NCBI GenBank assembly: GCA_033398695.1
Contig: CM065802.1
Location: 149,530,096-149,594,095 of the forward strand
Direction of reading: 5' to 3'
Length of the DNA: 64,000 bases
Source of the DNA: Orobanche coerulescens
Lineage: Eukaryota; Streptophyta; Magnoliopsida; Lamiales; Orobanchaceae
Below are positions 1 through 10,616 of the stretch, piece by piece; the stretch's first letter is position 1, and the number at the start of each line of letters is the position of its first letter. A program made the translations under genes and the position numbers. The notes under the pieces are model-generated. The model was not told the origin of the DNA. It ran no database searches and was given only the letters and a program-made list of their open reading frames with translations.

Positions 1-130
1 GATACACGATACAATTACTCAATGATGAATACCATGACCAAAATGAGTGACAAATGATCAATAATGAGTGAAATTACCGAGTGATAATGATCAAGGATAA
101 ATACCGAATGATAATTACCGAATTACAACC
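1..130. other. Unassigned AT-rich stretch
   Basis: I see no gene here. The sequence is AT-rich with loose repeats of words such as aatgatnaat and attaccga. Homology to the Angela-type reverse transcriptase fades out at about 131-140, so this edge is either a truncation of Ang-1 or the start of another insertion that continues outside the window. Confidence 0.4.
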
Positions 131-1020
131 GGTATTACAATGTCTTCCTCACATTGAGGACATATTTATAAGGAAAGTTTTATGTCATTTCACATAGATA
201 GGAACCCTGCTTTAGAATCTTCCATCCTAAATCACTTTAGATCTTTTCGTTCTACCCGGTAGAGATGAATACATAGAATATAGGTATCTTCTTCCAAGTC
301 TTTGATTGAGAACTCACTTGAAAACTAAGCTTGCTATTCCATATAGGACTCCTCCTCGAGGAATTCATTTAGAAAATCCATCTTCACATCCATTTACCAC
401 ATTTCATAATCCAAATGAGCCGCTATACCAAACATCAAACAAATAGACTTTATCATGGCTACAGGCGAGAGGGTTTCGAAGTAATCGACACCTTCTATTT
501 GGGAATAACCCATTGCCACAAGCCTAGCCTTATAGGCATCAATCTTGCTATCTCCATCAGTGTTTCTCTTATAGATCATTTATTCCCAATGGACACTATG
601 CCTTTAGGATGATCTAATAAAGTTCAGACATGATTAGCATGCATTGAGTCTTCTCTCCATTTCGTGGAGTCCACATCTAACATTGCTTGGTCATACATAG
701 AAGGATCATTCTCTTGACTACTTTATATTATCTCATGGACACCTAGTTCCTCTTGATGCAGATAGCCATACCTCTCAGGTAATTGAGAAGCTCTACTAGT
801 CCTGCGAGGTTGTGTTTGTATTTCAGAAGGTTCAGTCCTATTATCTTATAAAGGTGTCTTATTTGGTGTTTCTGTTATTTTTTTGAAAGAAATATTTTGA
901 CCTGCGCCTCCATGTATGAATTTATCTCCAAGAAAGTGTGCTTGTAAAGAAACAATGTTCCTATGATCTTCGTACATGTAGAATAGATGGAATCTCCTGG
1001 ATATCCTATGAAAAAACCCT
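131..1020 (-). pseudogene. Ang-1 pol remnant: linker and reverse transcriptase, catalytic core deleted
   Basis: The longest open piece (394-579) has the copia reverse-transcriptase signature KARLVAMGYSQIEGVDYFET. Upstream on the minus strand (about 600-900) the usual linker can be followed with stops, including a stretch like STKWREDSMHANHV. Near 330 the frame jumps from the DVKMDFLNE region straight to the FSIKDLEEDTYIL region further on, so the part of the palm that carries the YVDD active site is missing. The C-terminal part decays with stops to about position 131. This would have been the RNA- and DNA-dependent DNA polymerase of the element; it cannot work as it stands. Confidence 0.8.
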
Positions 1021-1574
1021 TCACAAACTAGCTTCCAACTTTTCTACTCTAGTGTTCTTGACATAAGTAGGACATCCCCAAAGTGTGATGAAGACTTGAA
1101 TTCCTACCTTTCCACATCTCATGTGGAGTCTTAGGAATGGACTTGCAAGGATATCTGTTAAGATATGTGCAGCAATTTGGAGCGCATGACCCCAAAGATA
1201 AATTGGTAGATCAGTATAGTTAAGCATGGATCGAACCAGGTCCAATAAAGTTCGGTTCCTCCTTTCTGACACACCATTCAATTGTGGAGTAGTTGGAAGT
1301 ATAAGTTGTGACACTATTCCTTTTTTTTTTTAAGAACTCATCAAATTGAGTACTCATATACTCGCCTCTTCGGTCTGACCAAAAAGCCTTAACATGGAAT
1401 ACCTGCTTGGTTTTCAACTAGGGCCTTAAATTCCTTGAACTTATCAAAGGCTTCAGATTTATTTTTCATTAAGTACACGAACCCATACCTAGTACGGTCA
1501 TCCGTGAATATTATGAAATACTGAAAATCATCCCGTGCCACTTCAAAAGGACCACACACGTTGGTATGGATCAT
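1021..1574 (-). pseudogene. Ang-1 integrase core remnant
   Basis: Three overlapping open pieces in different frames (1021-1314, 1220-1417, 1389-1574) make up the copia integrase catalytic domain. Visible motifs are FTDDRTRYGFVYLM, RRGEYMSTQFDEFL and, near the end, PQLNGVSERRNRTLLD, which holds the acidic residue expected third in the D,D,E triad. The first catalytic position reads HTNVCGP, an Asn where the family has Asp. A run of nine or more T at about 1318-1330 coincides with one of the frame breaks. Confidence 0.8.
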
Positions 1575-2198
1575 TCCAAGTTTTTCAGTTGCTCTTTCAA
1601 ACTCCCAGTGATGGGTAACTTAGTCATTTTGCCTTGAAGGCAAGATTCACAAGTTGGATAGGGATCTGATCGCAGTGGACCCGTAAGCCCATCTTTCTCC
1701 ATTTTATGAATCTTGGTCTGACCAACATGACCAAGTCTAAGATGCCACTTAAGTTCATGGTTTCTTTCATCCCTACCACGTTTCCTAATTATAGTGTTCA
1801 AAGTAGTTTTATTTTTTAGATTCAAATGGTATAAACCATTTAATAAGATAGCAGTACCAACTAATTTATTTCTAATATAAATATGACAAGACACATCTCC
1901 AATAAAGAGATAAAATCCCTTATAGTCCATGACCAGAATTGATATTATTTTTATGCCCCTTGGGCAAAACAAGTACATCATCCAAAGTAATTATAAAACT
2001 GAATTCTGAATCCAATATAAGTGATCTGATGTCAGTAGCTTCTACAGTATGCCCCTTCCTGGCTGGCACCATCACTTCTCTAGTTTCAAGCTTCCTATTT
2101 CGTTCCAGGTCCCGATTCATTACATATAAATGAGAACTCGCACCAGAATCAAGTATCCAAAAAGTAGAATATACAGTTATAGAATAACTCATTTCCAA
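1571..2198 (-). pseudogene. Ang-1 protease and GAG-pre-integrase domain
   Basis: The piece at 1920-2198 carries the aspartic protease motif WILDSGASSH, with the catalytic Asp in DSG. The piece at 1571-1981 carries the His/Cys zinc-binding domain before integrase: WHLRLGHVGQTK followed by CESCLQGKMTK, so both His and both Cys are present. The two pieces are in different frames and overlap, so at least one frameshift separates them. The protease would process the Gag-Pol precursor in virus-like particles. Confidence 0.82.
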
Positions 2199-2200
2199 AA

Positions 2201-3030
2201 CTAGCGAGCCTGCACTGAAGGCGCATTGCAGTTAATTTTTGGACAGTGCCTCCTCCAGTGGCCTAGCTCACCGCGGTTTAGGCATGAATCCATCTTCTTG
2301 ACCCTCTTACTATTAGGAAATATAGGGGCTTTACCCTTATCTTTATGTACCCCACCTTTGGGCTCGAACTGCTTCTTGCCCTTTTTCTTATTATTCTTGG
2401 ACCTCCAAGGCCCATAAGAAATGACAAGAGTAGCCTGATTTGTCCTAGTCTTCATCTGAGATTGTGCCGTACTCAATTTTTTCATTTGCCTAGCTATGTT
2501 TTAAGCAATCTCATTGCAGTTGAAGTTCATAACAAACTGTGAAGAGTCAAGTAAGTGATTGAAGGACAAGGTCGGTCTGGAGAGAAGCTTGTATACTAAA
2601 ATCAAGAGCCTCCAATCTTTTGATCATAAATATCATTTTGAGGACGTGGTCCCTAAATTTCTATCCGTCCTTCATCCAAGCACTAAACAACTACTTCGAT
2701 ATCTCATACTGAGCATCTTGATTGTGCTCCCCATAGAGCTCAATCGGATGTGACATAATTGCCCTTGAAGGGGAATTTTCTCATGGGCCCTCTAAGGCTC
2801 ATTGTTTATCGAAGTCATCATAAAACCATGGATGCTGACATCATCTTTGACCCATTTTTCATGGGCGTCAACCTCTTCTTGATTAGTGCTGATCCTTATA
2901 GGAGCCGATGGGATGTCCGCGTCCAAGTTCCATACTGAGCACTATCCTCAGATTGCGGAGCCAGTACCAAAGTTGGGTCCAGTAAGAGTATTTTTCGCAA
3001 GTAAAACAGCGAGTGGGTAAATAGTCATTT
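2201..3030 (-). pseudogene. Ang-1 gag remnant
   Basis: The C-terminal part is open at 2201-2485 and has a lysine-rich stretch followed by a degenerate CCHC knuckle, CLNRGELGHWRRHC, in which the second Cys is Arg. Upstream, to about 3030 on the minus strand, stretches such as FVMNFNCNEIA and MKKLSTAQSQMK align with the gag of Ang-2 and Ang-3 but are interrupted by several stops. Gag would form the particle and bind RNA through the knuckle. The start region near 3030 agrees with the Ang-2 gag start but is not intact. Confidence 0.72.
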
Positions 3031-3183
3031 TGAGAGAGTGTAGATAGATTAACTGCAGAGAATAATATTATATTCGTTAGTGATTGTTTAATTATGATAC
3101 GAGTAAAGAATTAAGGACCTTCTATAATCATAACTCGACTCTCACTATTTTATCGACATTACACACTCTCATGTGGAATCCTG

Positions 3184-5096
3184 TGTTGGGATTCGATGCC
3201 TAAAACAAAGCGCAAGGCAAGCAAAATGAATTTTAACCGAACCCCAAAACGGACAGATCATGCAACATATATATGAATATAAATGGACAAGAGTAAAGTA
3301 ATCGAAACATACCCTTGTAGTCATGTGATTAAATGTTGATGAAGAGTTTGCCACAAACCTAATTTAGCAAGCCTTCTTGAAAAATCCCCGAGCACCGAAA
3401 AAACCGTGCCTCCACTAGCCACGCGTCGGAAGATGACCGAAAAAATTCTATATTTCCTTGTTCTCTTAGAACACAGCTGGAAGAAAAAATAATTAGCTTA
3501 CTTATAATTTTACAAATACTCTAAGTGACGTAAAATATTTTTCTCTCATTTTTTTCTTCACTTTTTTTTCTTAGAAATGATGAAGAACTTGAAGAAGAAA
3601 ACTCCTCATTTTCCTTGTTATTGCCGGGAGATGTTGTTGATTAGTGTGAGTTATAAAATGATTATGGTGGTGGAGATATAAAAATAAAAGTCCACACACC
3701 ATGCCAAAACCTATATAAAAAAATATACACCAAGTGTATAAATTCCCAACCCCATCAATATAATCATATCTCATTAAAACAAATAAATATAGAGATATAT
3801 TTAGGGGGGGGGGGGGGGAGGGCAACAAGAAATAATGGAGAATATGGTTCGTTTCGGTCCGTGAAATGGATCGTCGTGTACCTAGTCCGACAGATACCCC
3901 TTGGTACGTTTCAAATAAAATTAATACAATTAATTAATCTAATTAATTATTTTCAAATATTATTTTCCAAGAAATAATTATTTATGAATTAAATTAATTA
4001 CCAGTAATTTATTTAATTCACCGAACCGACTTAATTTATTCAATAAATTAAATTAGACATTTAACGTCTAGAATTTAATTAAGAGAGAATAAGCTCAAAT
4101 TAATACGTCGTCTCCCTAATGCGCGAATCGATAGGTCCGTCTTAGTAAGGGTTTGATAATAATCGCCAATTACCAGCCTGGCAGCTTACACTGTAACCTT
4201 ACTGAGAATGAATGATAGGGATCATTCAAGAACCATTATGTCGTGAATACCAGTATACATATAAACCCTTCTTCCATATATCCCGATCAAATTGTAGGGT
4301 CACGGTCAGTCACACCCTATTTATATTTTGATGCTATGCCTGAGTTAATGCAAATCAATATCACCGAGCTCTTGTGTATCCAATACAACTAGCTCCAATG
4401 CTTTGGCCAAAGACTTATAATCTCATCTTCCAATAACTGCATTGGACATATACATGTTAACTTAAAGGAGAAAGAATCATATCTTGGTATTTAGTAGAAC
4501 CTGTTACTTGTCCCTCAAGATGCACATCGGGGTTGACCCCCACCTCTCGATTTTCTGGGTTGAACTGCTTTACTGAAAATATTAACATCACAAGCACATC
4601 CCTACTAATCCTCAAGTCGAAGGTTCACAAATACCTATCACAACCTTCCGATTCCGTCATTGACTGTCCCAGAGTGAAATTCGTATGACGAATCGAGGGT
4701 GAGTATGTTCGAGTATACTAATCCAGTTAGCATACCTACAACGTGTGCTCACATTAACCATTAGTGACGACAGGGACTCTCCAAATCAAAGAACACGTCA
4801 TACAAGTCTTCACATAAACTTGACGCCCAGTCAAGTTTCATCGACTTGCGAACGATTAAGCATTTGAGCTATAAACTTTTCCAGTGCCGATCTCTTTATC
4901 TAATATGGAGTGGAGTGTTTTCTCGCAAATACATGGACTAGTTTCTCTCTATATATATTTACGAGGAATAAATGCCAGTGACTTCCAGTAAATAAAGAAA
5001 CAGACAATTGCCTTCTCATAAGAATTTACATAATAACAAGCACAATGCCCTTTCTCATACATCCTCTGAGTGTCATTCGAGGGCATATTTCTAACA
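3184..5096 (-). repeat. Ang-2 3' LTR
   Basis: 1913 bp from tgttgggattc to catatttctaaca on the plus strand, that is TG...CA on the element's strand. A polypurine tract flanks it on the internal side. It has AT-rich stretches at 3940-4080 and a 15-base G run at 3804-3818 (C run on the element's strand). Short open frames inside are not conserved between copies and I do not treat them as genes. Confidence 0.88.
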
Positions 5097-5106
5097 ATCT
5101 CCCACT
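5097..5106 (-). other. Ang-2 polypurine tract
   Basis: On the minus strand the sequence is AGTGGGAGAT directly before the LTR start TGTTAG, the plus-strand primer site typical of Angela/BARE elements. Confidence 0.8.
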
Positions 5107-6137
5107 TGCACTCAATGCCACATACTATGGTATCTAATACCCATGTTCTCTAGATGACGCTCCAAGCTTTTCTGAGAAAGTGGCTTGATCCGTGCATCAG
5201 CGACATTGTCTTCTGAGTCTATTCTATGCAGCACAATGTATCTTTTGCGAACAAATTCTCTCACGAGATGATACTTTCACTCAATGTGTTTGTAGTATTG
5301 TGAAACCTTGGCTGCTTGTCCTGTGCTACATCTCTGTCGTTACCGCATAAAATCGGAATAGGCAGCTCAGCACATGGTGTCACTTAAAGTTCACCCATAA
5401 ACTTCTTAATCCAAAACCCTTCCTTATAGGCCTCCGAGGCCGCTTTATACTCAGTATGCAGGTGGAATCAGCAGTCGCGCTTTGATTGGCACTTCGCCAA
5501 GATACTGCTCCTCCATTAAGAGTAAAAATGTAGCCAGAAGTAGACATCGAGTCGTCTTTCTATCCCTGAAAGTCTGAATCAGTGAAGCTCATCACATTCA
5601 GTTCTCCACCACCATATATAAGAACCAGATATCTAGTCCTTCTTAAGTACTTGAGAATATTCTTTATGGCGGTCCAATGTTCCTTTCCTGGGTTTGCCTG
5701 AAATCTACTTACCACGCTCACAGCATGTGCAATGTCAGGTCTTGTACACAGCATAATATACATAAGGCTACCCACAACCGACACATATGGTATATTACTC
5801 ATTTCCTTTCGTTCTTCCTCACTTTGAGAACACATCTTCGAGGTGAGTTTTATTCCTTGTCGCATCGGAAGTAACTCTATTTAAGAATCATCCATCTTAA
5901 ATCGCTTAATCCCAGTAGAGTCGAATCCCAAGAATATAGGTAGCTTCTCCCAAGTCTTTCATGGAGAAACAACTCGAAAGCCAAGATTTCACAGAACTGA
6001 GCATTCCCACATCATTTCCTATTAGTATATGTCATCTACATATAGTACTAAGAATGCGATTTTTCTCCCACTAACCCTCATGTATACACAAGGTTCCTTT
6101 CATTTTACACAAAATGGGAATCTAATGAAATGTCCCT
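5107..6137 (-). pseudogene. Ang-2 reverse transcriptase C-terminal half and RNase H
   Basis: The active-site motif YVDD is readable on the minus strand at 6031-6042. It is followed by a stop and the KDLGEATYIL region. The open piece 5560-5865 carries [19 protein letters not shown] and the start of RNase H (TDSDFQG). RNase H continues to about 5107 with stops. The N-terminal half of reverse transcriptase is missing: the sequence passes from the integrase end (6138) to just upstream of YVDD within a few tens of bases. The enzyme is dead, but the deletion differs from that in Ang-1, so the two copies decayed separately. Confidence 0.8.
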
Positions 6138-6967
6138 TCATAGACCTTGCTTCCAACTTCTCCACCTTAGTCTTCTTGACATAGACGGGACATCCCCAAA
6201 TTCTAATATGATTAAGACTTCGTTTCTACCCTCCCACATCTCATGTGGAGTCTTAGGAACGGATTTTGAAGGACATCTGTTCAAGATATAAGCAGCAGTA
6301 AGGAACACATAATCCCCCAGATAAATCGGTAAGTCGGTTTGGCTAAGCATGGAACGAACCATATCCAACAAGGTTCGATTCCTTCTTTCCGACACACCAT
6401 TTAATTGAGGAGTTCCGGGAGGTGTAAGTTGTGACACTATTCCATGATCCTTTAGGAACTCGTCAAACTCTGTACTCATATACTCGCCACTTCGGTCCGA
6501 CCGAAGTGCTTTGATATGGTTACCAGTTTGTTTTTCGACTAGGGCTTAAATTCCTGGAATTTCTCAAAGGCCTCAGATTTGTGTTTCATTAAGTACACAT
6601 AACCATACCTAGTATGATCATCCGTGAACGTAATGAAATATTGATATCCATCACGTGCTGCTTCCAAAGCACGACACACATCAGTGTGGACTAATCCAAG
6701 TTTATCATTGGCTCTTTCAAAAGTCCCTGTGAAGGGGGACTTAGTCACTTTGCCTTTAAGGCAAGATTCACAAGTTGGAAAAGGATCCAATCCCAATGGA
6801 CCCGTAAGTCCATCCTTTTCCATTTTGTAAACCTTGGTCTGACCAACATGACCAAGTCTAAGATGCCATTTCAAAGCTTGATTAGTTTTGTCCCAACCAT
6901 GATTCCTAACCATAGTGTTCACAAAGACTTTGTTACTTAGGTTTAGATGATACCATCCATTTAACAA
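6138..6967 (-). pseudogene. Ang-2 GAG-pre-integrase domain and integrase
   Basis: The piece 6539-6967 has WHLRLGHVGQTKVYK and CESCLKGKVTK (zinc-binding domain), then HTDVCRAL with the first catalytic Asp intact, then FTDDHTRYGYVYLMKH. The piece 6138-6479 begins MSTEFDEFLKDHGI and has PQLNGVSERRNRTLLDMVRS with the acidic residue expected third. A stop and frame change around 6480-6540 split the domain, and the C-terminal part is cut by the deletion described for the neighbouring reverse transcriptase. All three catalytic acids can be followed, unlike in Ang-1 and Ang-3. Confidence 0.82.
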
Positions 6968-7330
6968 TATAGCAGTGCCTACTAATTTATTTCCAAAATA
7001 AATTTTTCAATTACTATTACCAATAAAAAATGAAAAGTCTTTCCGATTCAAGACCGAAATAGATACAATATTTTTATGCCCATTGGGCAAAACAAGTACA
7101 TCATCTAAAGTTAAAACAAAGCCTGATTCCAAATACAAAAGAAGTGATCCTATATCAGTTGCTGCGACACTATGCCCGCTTCCGACAATAACCATCACTT
7201 TCCCAGCTCCAAGCTTTCTACTTTGTTCCAGATCCTGATTCATGGAACAAATGTGAGAACTAGCACCTGAATCCAGTATCTAAGAAGTAGAAAATATGGT
7301 AGCAGAACAATTCATCTTCAAAACTAAAAG
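6968..7330 (-). pseudogene. Ang-2 protease
   Basis: On the minus strand the frame reads ILDSGASSHICSMNQDLEQ and continues open as 7007-7243. The Trp that normally precedes ILDSG is a TAG stop, a single G-to-A change from TGG. The catalytic DSG is intact. It belongs between gag and the GAG-pre-integrase domain. Confidence 0.78.
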
Positions 7331-8147
7331 TTCCATACCTGAAGCGCCAAGAAGGATCGAATAGTCTCTTGTACACCATATTCGAGACATGCTTCCATCT
7401 TCACCTTCTTGCTCTTAGGAACCATCGGGGCCTTGACCTTTCCCTTAAAAGCCTTACCTTGTGAGCCCATATGCTTCTTGGTCTTTTTGTACTTGTTTTT
7501 GTACCTCCGAGATTCAGAAGAAATCACAAGGGCAGCTTCCTTCACCCGCGGAGTCTTCATCTCAGACTGAGCGGTTGCAAGTTTGTTCATCAACCCGACT
7601 AAATTGCAAGCAATTTCATTGCAGTTGAAGTTTATAACAAACTTAGAGAATGAACCAGGAAGAGATTGTAGGATAAGGTCAGTTTGGAGAGAAACAAGCA
7701 TCCTAAAATAAAGAGCCTCCAATGTCTCGATCATAGAGATCATTTTGAGGATGTGGTCCCCAACTTTCTCACCTTCCTTCATCCTGGCACCGAAGAGCTT
7801 CTTAGTATCTCATATATAGCAGTTCGACTATGCTCACCATAAAGCTCAATTAAGTGAGATAAGATCCGCCTAACAGAAGTCATTTTCCAATGAGCTCTCT
7901 GAAGCTCATTAGACATAGAGCCCATCATATAGCCACAGACTCCAATGTCATCCCTAACCCTCTTTTCGTGGTTTTCAATATCTTCCGGACTGGCCCTGGT
8001 CCGCACCAGAGCTGCTGTAATGTTCGCCTCCAAGACGTATCCCAACGCCTCCATACTGAGGACAATCATTAGATTGCGGATCCAGTCCACAAAGTTTAGT
8101 CCGGTTAAGTTGTTCTTCTCGAGTAGAATTGCAAGTGGGGTTGTCAT
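7324..8147 (-). pseudogene. Ang-2 gag, one frameshift from open
   Basis: Two open pieces (7779-8147 and 7324-7782) overlap by four bases and together cover the whole copia gag. The N-terminal part has LTGLNFVDWIRNLMIVL and YVLEANI, typical of the Tork/Angela gag. The second has HILKMISMIETLEAL and FVINFNCNEIA. The zinc knuckle at the end is cut down to CLEYG without the later His and Cys, as it is also missing from Ang-3. The start chosen is the ATG at 8147, followed by MTTPLAILLEKNN, the usual gag opening. Confidence 0.82.
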
Positions 8148-8328
8148 GATGAGAGTGGATATTTTGTTTTTGTCTGCATTAAGTATGACAGATTGATTAG
8201 TGACTCATTTGATTATGATCTGAGTTTAGAATTAATGGCTTTTCTATTCATTTAACCCATCTCCCACTACTTTTATCAGAATAACACAATCCCTTGTGAA
8301 ATCCAGAAGTATTTGTTTGCTTTACTTC

Positions 8329-9892
8329 TGTAACGCCCTGGCTTTCTTAATTAAAAAGAACGTTACACAGCTCATTTTTTTTTCTTAATTTTTTTATATA
8401 AATTCGGAGTATTTGCGGAAGCATTTTAGTCAGTAAATCTTCAATAAAACTCGTTTATTCAACCATCAGTACACTTTTACAAAAACATGGGAAATCAAAT
8501 ATTCGGACATAGTCCGTTGAAATTTATATTCGTCGAAGAACATCAAGTGTTTCGTAAAAATAATAATAATTACGGCGACAACATCTTTTATTATTTAGAA
8601 CTTTATCGTGTTGGGAGTATGTATTCATCTTCTGCTTGTCCCGTTCGTCAATTCCTTAGCCTGAAAAACTTAAATGACGAGGTGTGAGTACGCGAGCATA
8701 CTCAGTGAGATTAAACCCTTATAAATCGTCAAAATCATGTTGTGTAATGCACATAAAACATTCTTATCTGTGTGAGACTCGTCTCGGATTTCTTTCATTC
8801 TTTCGACCCCTCTCGGGTCGTCATGTTACACGACACAACGATGATAACATATTAAAACAAGATAACCTCACCTCGCTTGTCAAATCTTGAAATATCTTCC
8901 TTTGAATTTGGCTCGGTTGTCCTTCTTGGATCCCGGATACGCTTCTCCTAGCACTTGAAAATACTTTTTCATATTTCCGGTCATAAATTCTTGATGTAAA
9001 ATCAAATCTCTTTGAGGACTTTTATCAAACACCTTTGAAAACTCGATTTGAGCTTCTGTTTCATCGGACTTTTGAAGCCTTTATAATTTTTGGAAGGGAA
9101 ATATATTATGGGCGTTTTATAGTAGAGGTCCATAGCTTCAAATTTATATGTGATATGTACAAAAACACGTCCCAGAACATGTATAAATAGGGGTTCAAAA
9201 TCGTTAAAAATCAACCATACCCGGACAATTGGAAGCCTTATCCAGATACCGCCGAGAAGCTTCGCTTGGCCGTGACCGACCTTATCCGGACACCGCCGAG
9301 AAGCTTCGTCGGTCGTGACCGACCTTATCCGGACAATTGGACATACTTATCCTGGATAGTGGCCGAGAAGCTTCGTCGGTCGTGACCGACCTTATCCGCA
9401 TACCGGATGCCTTTATCCCGATAGTGGTCGAAACTTCGCGGCCGTGATCGCATCTGTCGGTAGGCGTGTCCGGCGGTGACCGGCAGATGTCCGTGATGAC
9501 CGGCAGATGTCCGTCAACTTGGCTCGGCGGTTCGACCCCTTCCGATGTCCAAATTCGATTTTCCGACTGCTCCGACTCATCGGAGTTAAATCTTCGATAT
9601 GCTCGGAACGGATTTTCGATAATAGTAATATAATAATTTAATATTATTTTTGCAATATAAGTGTTTTGTAATGAAATTTTATCGTATCAAAATCGTCGGA
9701 ACTTTTCGAAATCACTTTCATAAATTCTAAAAATGATCCTTATAATTTATTTTGAAATCTTTTCCTTTTAACTCCTTCATTTTATGCTAGGAACGTATCG
9801 GTCCAAGTATCGGACAACCTGTAAATATTTAAATCAAAATCCATGATCGTTAGCAAAATAAATAGCATTTAAATAAGTATTGGGGCGTTACA
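8329..9892 (-). repeat. Tek-1 3' LTR
   Basis: 1564 bp. Compared with the 5' copy it is nearly identical over long stretches, but between 9230 and 9430 it has many small losses at CAG/CTG words (for example caattgg where the other has cagctgg). A 6-bp inverted repeat (TGAGTA...TACTCA) lies about 360 bp from its 3' end. An open frame at 8487-8687 recurs in the other LTR only because the LTRs match. Confidence 0.88.
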
Positions 9893-10616
9893 ATCCTCCC
9901 CCCTTTAAAAAATTTTGTCCTCGAAATTGAGCTTCGTAAAGAACTTTGAAAATTTGTATCAAACTTTGTATGAGTATTTTCATCAATAACTTTAAAAATA
10001 TTGTGTCACCAAAAATCATTTTGAAACCTTTCTTTGAAATCATATTTTGTCCCTTCCGGACAACATTTATATTTCACATATCCTTTCAAATCTTTTGCCG
10101 ACACAATCATTCTATACTCATACCATTATTTTTAAGTTTTCATAAAAGAGTGAATACTTGAAAACATTACCTCGTAGTCGACGTTAGCGCGATGATGAAC
10201 CACATATTCTCCCGAAAATATACTCCTGCCGTACTTATTCGTTATACCATTACAAATAAGAAAGTTTTGACATATCTTGTTTTGTATAAGTAACTCTTTT
10301 TGTACCCCTCCTTAACGGTCTAGTCCCCTACCTATACAGTCTTGGAATACCTCTCGTTCTGGTGAGAATTCGGTTCAGTCATGTCCCCCTCCGCCTCGAA
10401 GCCTTGTCAGGAGTCGCTCGTTGTCCGTGCCCTTTTTCTTATTGCGCCGGCGATCACTCCCCTTTCTCGGAGCCGCTCATTGTCCGTGCCCTTTTCTATT
10501 GCACCGGCGATCACTCCCCGCCCTCGTCGGCCCCGGGTGTCACATGGTCACCAGCTTCCGCTTGGTTCATCCCCAAATCTCACCGTACTGAGAGAGGTCT
10601 TGCTCCGATACCATTC
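9893..10616 (-). other. Tek-1 internal region with PPT and PBS, no pol genes
   Basis: 724 bp without a retrotransposon gene. At 9893-9907 the minus strand is a purine tract (AAAGGGGGGAGGA), at 10602-10613 it reads TGGTATCGGAGC, an initiator-Met PBS. At about 10380-10520 there are two diverged tandem units of roughly 60 bp, each holding the word GC(G/A)CCGGCGATCACTCCC. The frames open here (10362-10718 and 10381-10638, plus) run against the element and into the LTR, so I do not call them genes. Confidence 0.75.

Noticed and set aside
8487..8687. Plus-strand frame of 66 codons, repeated at 10776-10976
   Set aside because: It lies in both Tek-1 LTRs, antisense to the element. Repetition is due to LTR duplication.
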